Of a stretch of 64,000 nt of DNA, positions 58,466 to 64,000 are shown one piece after another. The position numbers and the translations under genes are program-made. Within the stretch, counting starts at the first letter, position 1. Every line of letters begins with the position of its first letter. Origin of the DNA: Pholis gunnellus. Lineage: Eukaryota; Chordata; Actinopteri; Perciformes; Pholidae. The notes below the pieces were generated by a model. It searched no databases. It was not told the origin of the DNA and saw nothing but the letters and a program-made list of their open reading frames with translations. The stretch lies in NCBI GenBank assembly GCA_910591455.2, contig OU342821.1, forward strand, positions 8,928,280 to 8,992,279. Direction: 5' to 3'.

Positions 58466-59724
58466 TCAGTGTTTAACTCTCCGCAGACTGGTGCGCTGCG
58501 CTGACTGAGCGCCCTTTCTCACATCCACCCCCACCTGGAGCAAGGAGGGAGGGAGGAGGGAAGGAAACAACACTCGGACCAGTTAACTGCTTGAACCCCT
58601 TACATGTAACCAGAGCAGAAAACTAACTTGTGTGTTCGCCAGGCTCACTGCTGTCCCCAAAATACATAGAACAAATGTGCAAGCACTTCGCCAATGAAGA
58701 CAATGATGATGGTAATGTAACACTCATTTTGTACAACTATGTATTGTGTTTTTTTAATATATAGACGTCTATTTTCTATTTTTAGATTACGAATTATCAT
58801 GAATTCAGAATCAAAATGGGTTTGTTGTCAAATGTGGGGACAAAATACTTTTGACCAACATTTGGCCGGTGGCTACTGTTCATTTCTCGCCCTTTGTGCC
58901 AGGCTATGTGACTGATTCACAATAATCTGCTTGGGTCGACGATGTTTATGTGTGAATGTGCCTCAGTGTAAATGCTGAAAACGCGACTGACTCACCCTTC
59001 TGGTGAGCACGCGTCCGTGTTCATCCACAAACTGCGCCTCAGCAGCATAGTCCTCTTTCTCCTCTCTCTGTAGAAAAAAAAAAACACATGTTACATATAA
59101 ACAGCAATTCAACGTACTCACATTTGTGCGACAATTAAATGTTTGCTATTAGAAATGTAAAACAAAACCAAAGCTATTGGACATGGCAGATATTCCCCAT
59201 GTGTTGCACCGCACAACACATCATTCCAGTCAAGTTCTGTGACTTCATCAAAATAAACAATTTGGATGACTGTTGACTTCTTAAGTGAGTGAATTTATTG
59301 ATGGATGTGTGCAAAAAAAAAGAGAATTCAATCGAATTGAATCATTGTCTTCCGATCTGATAATTCAAAAAAGATAACGGGATGGACAAAGATGTTCCCC
59401 CTCCGGGCGCAGGAAGCGGCTGGGTGGTCGGCAACCTGACCTGGCCCCGCCTCTGCTCCTGTTCCCAAGCACGTTGGCCCGCCTCCTGGTGAGAGAAGGC
59501 CAGCCCCTTGTCAAAGGGCTGCGTGCCCAGCAGGAGGCGCCCACGCAGCACATGAGAGTAACCCGTGTCACACACCGGAGTCAGCAGAGCCTCCTGGGCC
59601 ACGCGCAAGCCTGGCACACCGCCGTCGCGTCCTGACAACACCGAGCTCCCCCAGCCCTGCAGGGAGTCCTTGTCTGGTAAGTAGGGTTGAAATGCTCCGC
59701 CTCCCACCACGCTGGAGAGCAAAA

Positions 59725-59757
<33 letters not shown>

Positions 59758-60503
59758 TGTAGCCATTGTGAGAACAGATCGTGAAAAAACATCACAAAAT
59801 GTAGTTTGACTACAGTCATAGCCGACGTACCGGTTATCTCCATTGTGCTCCGAAGACCGACTCAGTCCTGACATCTCATACCGCTGGGCATACACCTGCT
59901 GCCCTGCAACAACAGAAATCCCTTCCACTGAACCCAACCCTACACCTCCACCTCCACCTCCTCCTTTTTCTCCTCCTCCTCCTCCTCCTGTTGCCAGGAC
60001 CTCCCCTCTCCTCGCATCCAACCTCTGACCTCCTAGCTGGCCATTTAGGTTGACCTTGGGTACAGCACCACTGGCCCTCACCCTGTCCCATTCTGCCAGT
60101 GCAGTTGCTGGCTCCTGTGGCGCATCCTCCTCCTCAACCTCCCCTTCCTCATCCTCCTCCTCCTCCTCCTCCTCCAGCTCCATGATGGAGCCACTGGCCC
60201 CGCTGGCTCCACTGCTCGGGCGACCCAAGCTGTAGGGAAGGGAGAGCGTGGCGCCCTCCGAGTCGTCAGCCCGACTGCTGCCGTCCAGAGACGAGTCCTC
60301 CACCGTGACCAACGAGGGGCTGACCCCTGCCGGCCACACCTGAACGTCCGACATCTCCATTAATGTGTCTTCCTCGGTGGTGGCGATCGGGGCACACTCG
60401 AGGCTGGACACTTCCTGCCAGTAGGGCTCTGAGCCCAGAGGGGAGGGCAAGCTGTACAGCATGGAGGCCGGGGACAGCAGCTCCTCCTGCACCAGCCCAT
60501 AAC
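58466..60503 (-). CDS. ank1: Ankyrin-1, four C-terminal coding exons (partial gene)
   Basis: Regulatory C-terminus of the adaptor that links spectrin to membrane proteins. Exons: 59831-60503 (673 nt, phase 1 in, 2 out), 59441-59711 (271 nt), 58996-59067 (72 nt) and 58466-58534 (69 nt with stop). The last two read REEKEDYAAEAQFVDEHG, RVLTRR, then VGVDVRKGAQ and TSLRRVKH-stop. This closely matches the ankyrin-1 ending (DEQG, then GRKGAQ and ASLKRGKQ), whereas ANK2/ANK3 end differently. The two upstream exons are low-complexity (poly-Glu, poly-Gly, Ser/Pro) with MSDVQVWPAG as the only structured-looking block. Membrane-binding repeats, ZU5, UPA and death domain lie beyond the right edge. The donor at 59441 (GTCAGG) is the least certain; reading through it stops at 59342. 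Confidence 0.85.
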
Positions 60504-63417
60504 CTGAGGGAAGACAGGGGCGAGACAAGAGAAAGACTAACACCACGCAGGCATAGCCAGGGGGGAGGATGGGGAGGTGGTGGATCGACTGTTTCTCCAA
60601 CCTATGAGGAAACAGTGGGGCTCAGCTCTGTCCCAATATACCAACAAAGAGTCTTAAAAGTCTTAATAAAGCCACAAATTTAGGATCGAGATATCCTTCA
60701 ATCCATTTCACTTAGTGTGAAAAGAGAATGGTTTGTATCGCTTTCAGTTTGAAAAGGAAGAGCACAAGAACAATACTTCAAAATCAGCTACTTTGGTTTT
60801 TCTAATGGAATAATTTGTCTAATTGATGTATTTGATTCAAGCACTTCAGGTTATTGTCATTGGGACACAGCAATTAGAGTGAGGTGAGGGTCAAAAGGGG
60901 TTTTTTGGTGTATCGCACACTCTCTGTGAGGTGAATGGTGTCGGGCTCTATCGGATGCTGCCGTGTAAGAATCTGCAGAACATAAACTTGTGTTCCTCGA
61001 GAAGCGGGAAAAAAAAAGGTGATGCTAAAGTTATACAGCATATTGATTGTGGGGTTGGCACGATATAAATGTATCATTAGTAACCTCTGAGAAAAGGGTT
61101 CCAATTGGATTTTAGGATCCTGATTGCAACTGGAGTTCATTAAGCAAACATGCTCATAAAAGCTGTTGCAGCCGCTAATGAAATTGTTAAAGGAAGTACT
61201 GCACATTTGATGTCTGACCATCAAAGATATGTGTTCAGATAATAATAAAAAAAAAAACAGTTTGAATTTTATTCTTTAGATAACTGTTAGTGTTGACCAG
61301 CAGAGCGTGAGTGCGGCACTTTTTCCAAGTATGACAAAACATATTCTAGACAGCTGATTAAATTAATTAGTTTTTCTGAAACATCCCCAACAGCTGTGAT
61401 GCAAATACCACAGCTGTAATAAAACATCTCTTTTATCGTTCCAACCCTGGACAACATATTCCTGATTGGGAGTCAGCAGCAACATGCTAGTTCCGCAGAT
61501 GAAAATGCAAGTCACTGTTGCTCTAGAAATTATCCCAGCCATGCATCTGCCGTATGTGTCTGCATCCCAAGCATCCAAATAAAGGTCATTGTACACACTC
61601 ACACATACACACGCATACGTACACGCACATTGGACAAACCTATTATAATTAAAGAGTTTCTTTTAATAATGCCTTTGTCTACATTGCACCATGTGTTATT
61701 TTGTGTTATTCTGTGGAGCCTCGTAAGAGTCACGGATGTTATAAATGGATAAATTACATTGTTGGGCTAACAAACGTTATTCAAACCCTTTCTTATTAAA
61801 TCCAGACTGACACTTGAAAATAATAAGCAATGTATGAACAAAATACTTTTAACACTGACGTTAGATTTGTGTTCTACTTTGAGTCTATTGTCAAGACGCC
61901 ATTCATTGCAACAACACTAGCAAAATAGGACTTACACAAACACACATTATATTTAGTGATATTTATTATTTTCAGAGCAAAAGAAATATGTAGTATATTA
62001 AAATATAATAATATAATTCACATTTGTTTCAAACGTTTCTTGATTTACTATACATACAGTATAGCAACAGGTTTGTTATCTGAGTTTAAATATACTTTAG
62101 GTTTAGTCTTTCGTTATTTACTCTGAATATCAATACATTTTTTGACAGTTTGTATTTTTTTCTTTTGCTCACTTTTAATACTTTTGATTCCGTGGCAATT
62201 TTTTTCATTATCTATTATGTTTAACAAGTTTAACATTAAGACATGGTTAAATGTCTAACTATTAAAAAAGAATCCATATACTTTAAACAAATACTTTGAA
62301 AATACTATGCGCATAAAGCTTACAATCTATGCGTTGTGAGCTTTATGGGTTGTGAGAATTGTTGTTGAAAGACAACAATTCTCTCACAGTTTTGTACATG
62401 TGACCGGTTTGGATTGGGGGATTGCCTGATTACTCTCAGTAAAATGTTTTTGATGAATAAGATGAATGAACTGAGGTGAAATTGAACAGTAAAGGAGTAC
62501 TTCACCCAAAATCAAAGTAGCGTTCTGTACTAGTAGTGTTCTGCTTCAGAGTCCTAAACCACTTTGCAAAATTCTTAGAGAATCCCCGGGGTGTGATGTC
62601 ACCCTGTATATAAAGCTGACAGGTTAAAACCACAACAATCTGAAAAGAGGCTGTAGTATAATGTGTCTGAGGCGGAGCTCTCAAGGAGCAACCCAAGGTG
62701 TAACGTGACATGACGATCCTTTCAGTTTAACTTTCCAGGCAGTTTTTACAAATTGTTAACATAATTAGTATTTCTTGGCCGTATCCTAACCACGCCCCGA
62801 CAGAGAAAAGGCAAGCGAAAGGAATCAATTAATTACAGCTCACGTGTCTGAGGAATTGCAATGACTAATATGTCACTTTGAGGCAGTACATTGACTACAG
62901 CTGTAGTTCACAATCCCATTCAAATATACCAAAAAACACCTTTTCTGTATTGTGGTTGTGAAAGGATATGATTTGGCTGAACAACATAATCAAAAATAAT
63001 GCTCACAAAGTAAACGCTACATTTATTGCATGAAAACTATCGTAATGTTAAGCTGTGGAAACAGAAAGTAAGAGGCATTGCTACTTATATACTGTCCATG
63101 ATTAACCTCACCTGTCAATGAACTGTGTCATTCAAAACTAATCAAACAAAAAAAAGTCTGTATTTCTGGGTGAAATACTTCTTTATTGTGCAAGTAATTG
63201 TCTCTCAGACTTTCTGTGCTAATGGACTAAAATGTGAGTAAGCATGTGTGTGTGTGTGTGTGTGTGTGTTTCTGGGACGGTACAGGGCCAGGATGAGGAG
63301 ATGTGGTGTCAGAATGAGGTGAACAGGGGAGGAATGAGTCAGATTTAGAACGAGAGTTAGAATGAGTTAGATGATACCGGGTTAGCCTTTCCCTTCACTC
63401 CTGCCATTTAAAAACAA

Positions 63418-63448
<31 letters not shown>

Positions 63449-63575
63449 TCAAAGGCACAGGATGTAGTGAACCACAAATAAACTCCACAGAGACTGTAAT
63501 GACACAAGAAAAACAAACCAAAAACAGAGACAACACACTGCACATCACGCTACTTAATTTACCACTGTATACGCA

Positions 63576-63611
<36 letters not shown>

Positions 63612-64000
63612 ATACTGCACTCCTATTAACATATAGATGAGGTCACCCACTTTTGGTTCAGGTGAGCCTCAAAATGTACAGAAATAATCAGACACACACA
63701 CACAAACCAATACACAAACACACCTCACAGCAACATACCTGCCGGCAGATAACGTTCAGACAATGTTAACAGTGAGTGCGTCATCAGACTTGGGCAAAAC
63801 AGTTTATTTCTGACGTCATTGGGCAAAACCTTCATAATATTCTTGAAGCATATTGCAATTCAAGTGGTCTAAGACAAAACTAGACTTCTGCTCTGTTTTC
63901 AGGCATTAGAAAAGACGGGGTCACTGGCCAATCACAGGTCATTTCAGAGAGAGTGCGTTCTAATTGGCTGCTCTACAAATGTAGATGGCAAGCACGTCCC
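60504..64000. other. ank1 intron (no exon recognised) with repeats
   Basis: No upstream ank1 exon such as the death domain is visible. Contains a MITE-like element (62490-63185) and GT/CA microsatellites at about 63247-63269, 63419-63443 and 63585-63606. Confidence 0.45.
62490..63185. mobile_element. MITE-like DNA element with inverted termini
   Basis: Left end AAGGAGTACTTCACCC and right end, reverse-complemented, AAGAAGTATTTCACCC, each flanked by TA. About 0.69 kb with no coding capacity. The terminal inverted repeats and TA flanks suit a Tc1/mariner- or Harbinger-type non-autonomous element. Confidence 0.6.

Noticed and set aside
59342..59440. Alternative ank1 C-terminus by read-through of the 59441 donor to a stop
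   Set aside because: Splicing in phase 0 to the conserved REEKED/DEHG exon gives the family ending; read-through gives unrelated sequence.
60504..60600. Hydrophobic N-terminal extension upstream of the ank1 exon, like the short muscle ankyrin-1 TM isoform
   Set aside because: A strong AG acceptor (TTCCCTCAG) lies between it and the ankyrin coding sequence, and the residues do not resemble the known small-ankyrin leader.

Overview
The window is vertebrate nuclear DNA, almost certainly from a ray-finned (teleost) fish. The evidence is split genes with GT/AG introns, abundant (CA)n and (AT)n microsatellites, a fish-type 5S rRNA gene, a Nodal-class ligand with the fish three-exon structure, and a very large LDL-receptor-related gene that best fits the fish vitellogenin-receptor family member Lrp13. 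All exon models below were read by eye from splice sites, reading frame and intron phase. No database search was run.

Layout. 430-958 (-): first coding exon of tankyrase-1 (tnks); the rest lies off the left edge. 4995-5822 (+): intronless claudin-23 gene with a 3'UTR to about 6.74 kb that contains a strong hairpin. 8808-8927 (+): isolated 5S rRNA gene. 16963-45915 (-): one giant LDL-receptor-related gene (probable lrp13). I resolve 58 coding exons, whose lengths sum to 11,190 nt (3,730 codons including the stop) with every phase compatible. Its order is: signal peptide, 4 LDLa, 2 EGF, propeller, EGF, propeller, 44 consecutive LDLa, 2 EGF, propeller, EGF, propeller, EGF, LDLa, EGF, TM and a short tail. 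A second EGF+TM exon with identical phases lies at 13031-13283, with a possible tail exon at 10840-10906, so the gene appears to have two alternative 3' ends. 47686-49319 (+): a Nodal-related TGF-beta gene (probable southpaw), head-to-head with lrp13. 50758-53109 (-): a 4E-BP gene (probable eif4ebp1), tail-to-tail with nodal. 58466-60503 (-): the last four coding exons of ankyrin-1 (ank1); the rest lies off the right edge.

The most unusual content is the LDLa array at 25.7-37.7 kb. It has been built by recent tandem duplication of exon cassettes (171-249-171-267-249 nt exons) whose introns are still nearly identical. One cassette carries a 1,280-bp hAT-type transposon with 8-bp target duplications, and sister cassettes preserve the empty site. 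The other genes (tnks, cldn23, ank1, eif4ebp) have human counterparts on chromosome 8p, while the nodal/4E-BP pairing recalls human NODAL-EIF4EBP2 on chromosome 10. This is the pattern expected of vertebrate whole-genome-duplication paralogons. The genes share a neighbourhood, not a pathway.
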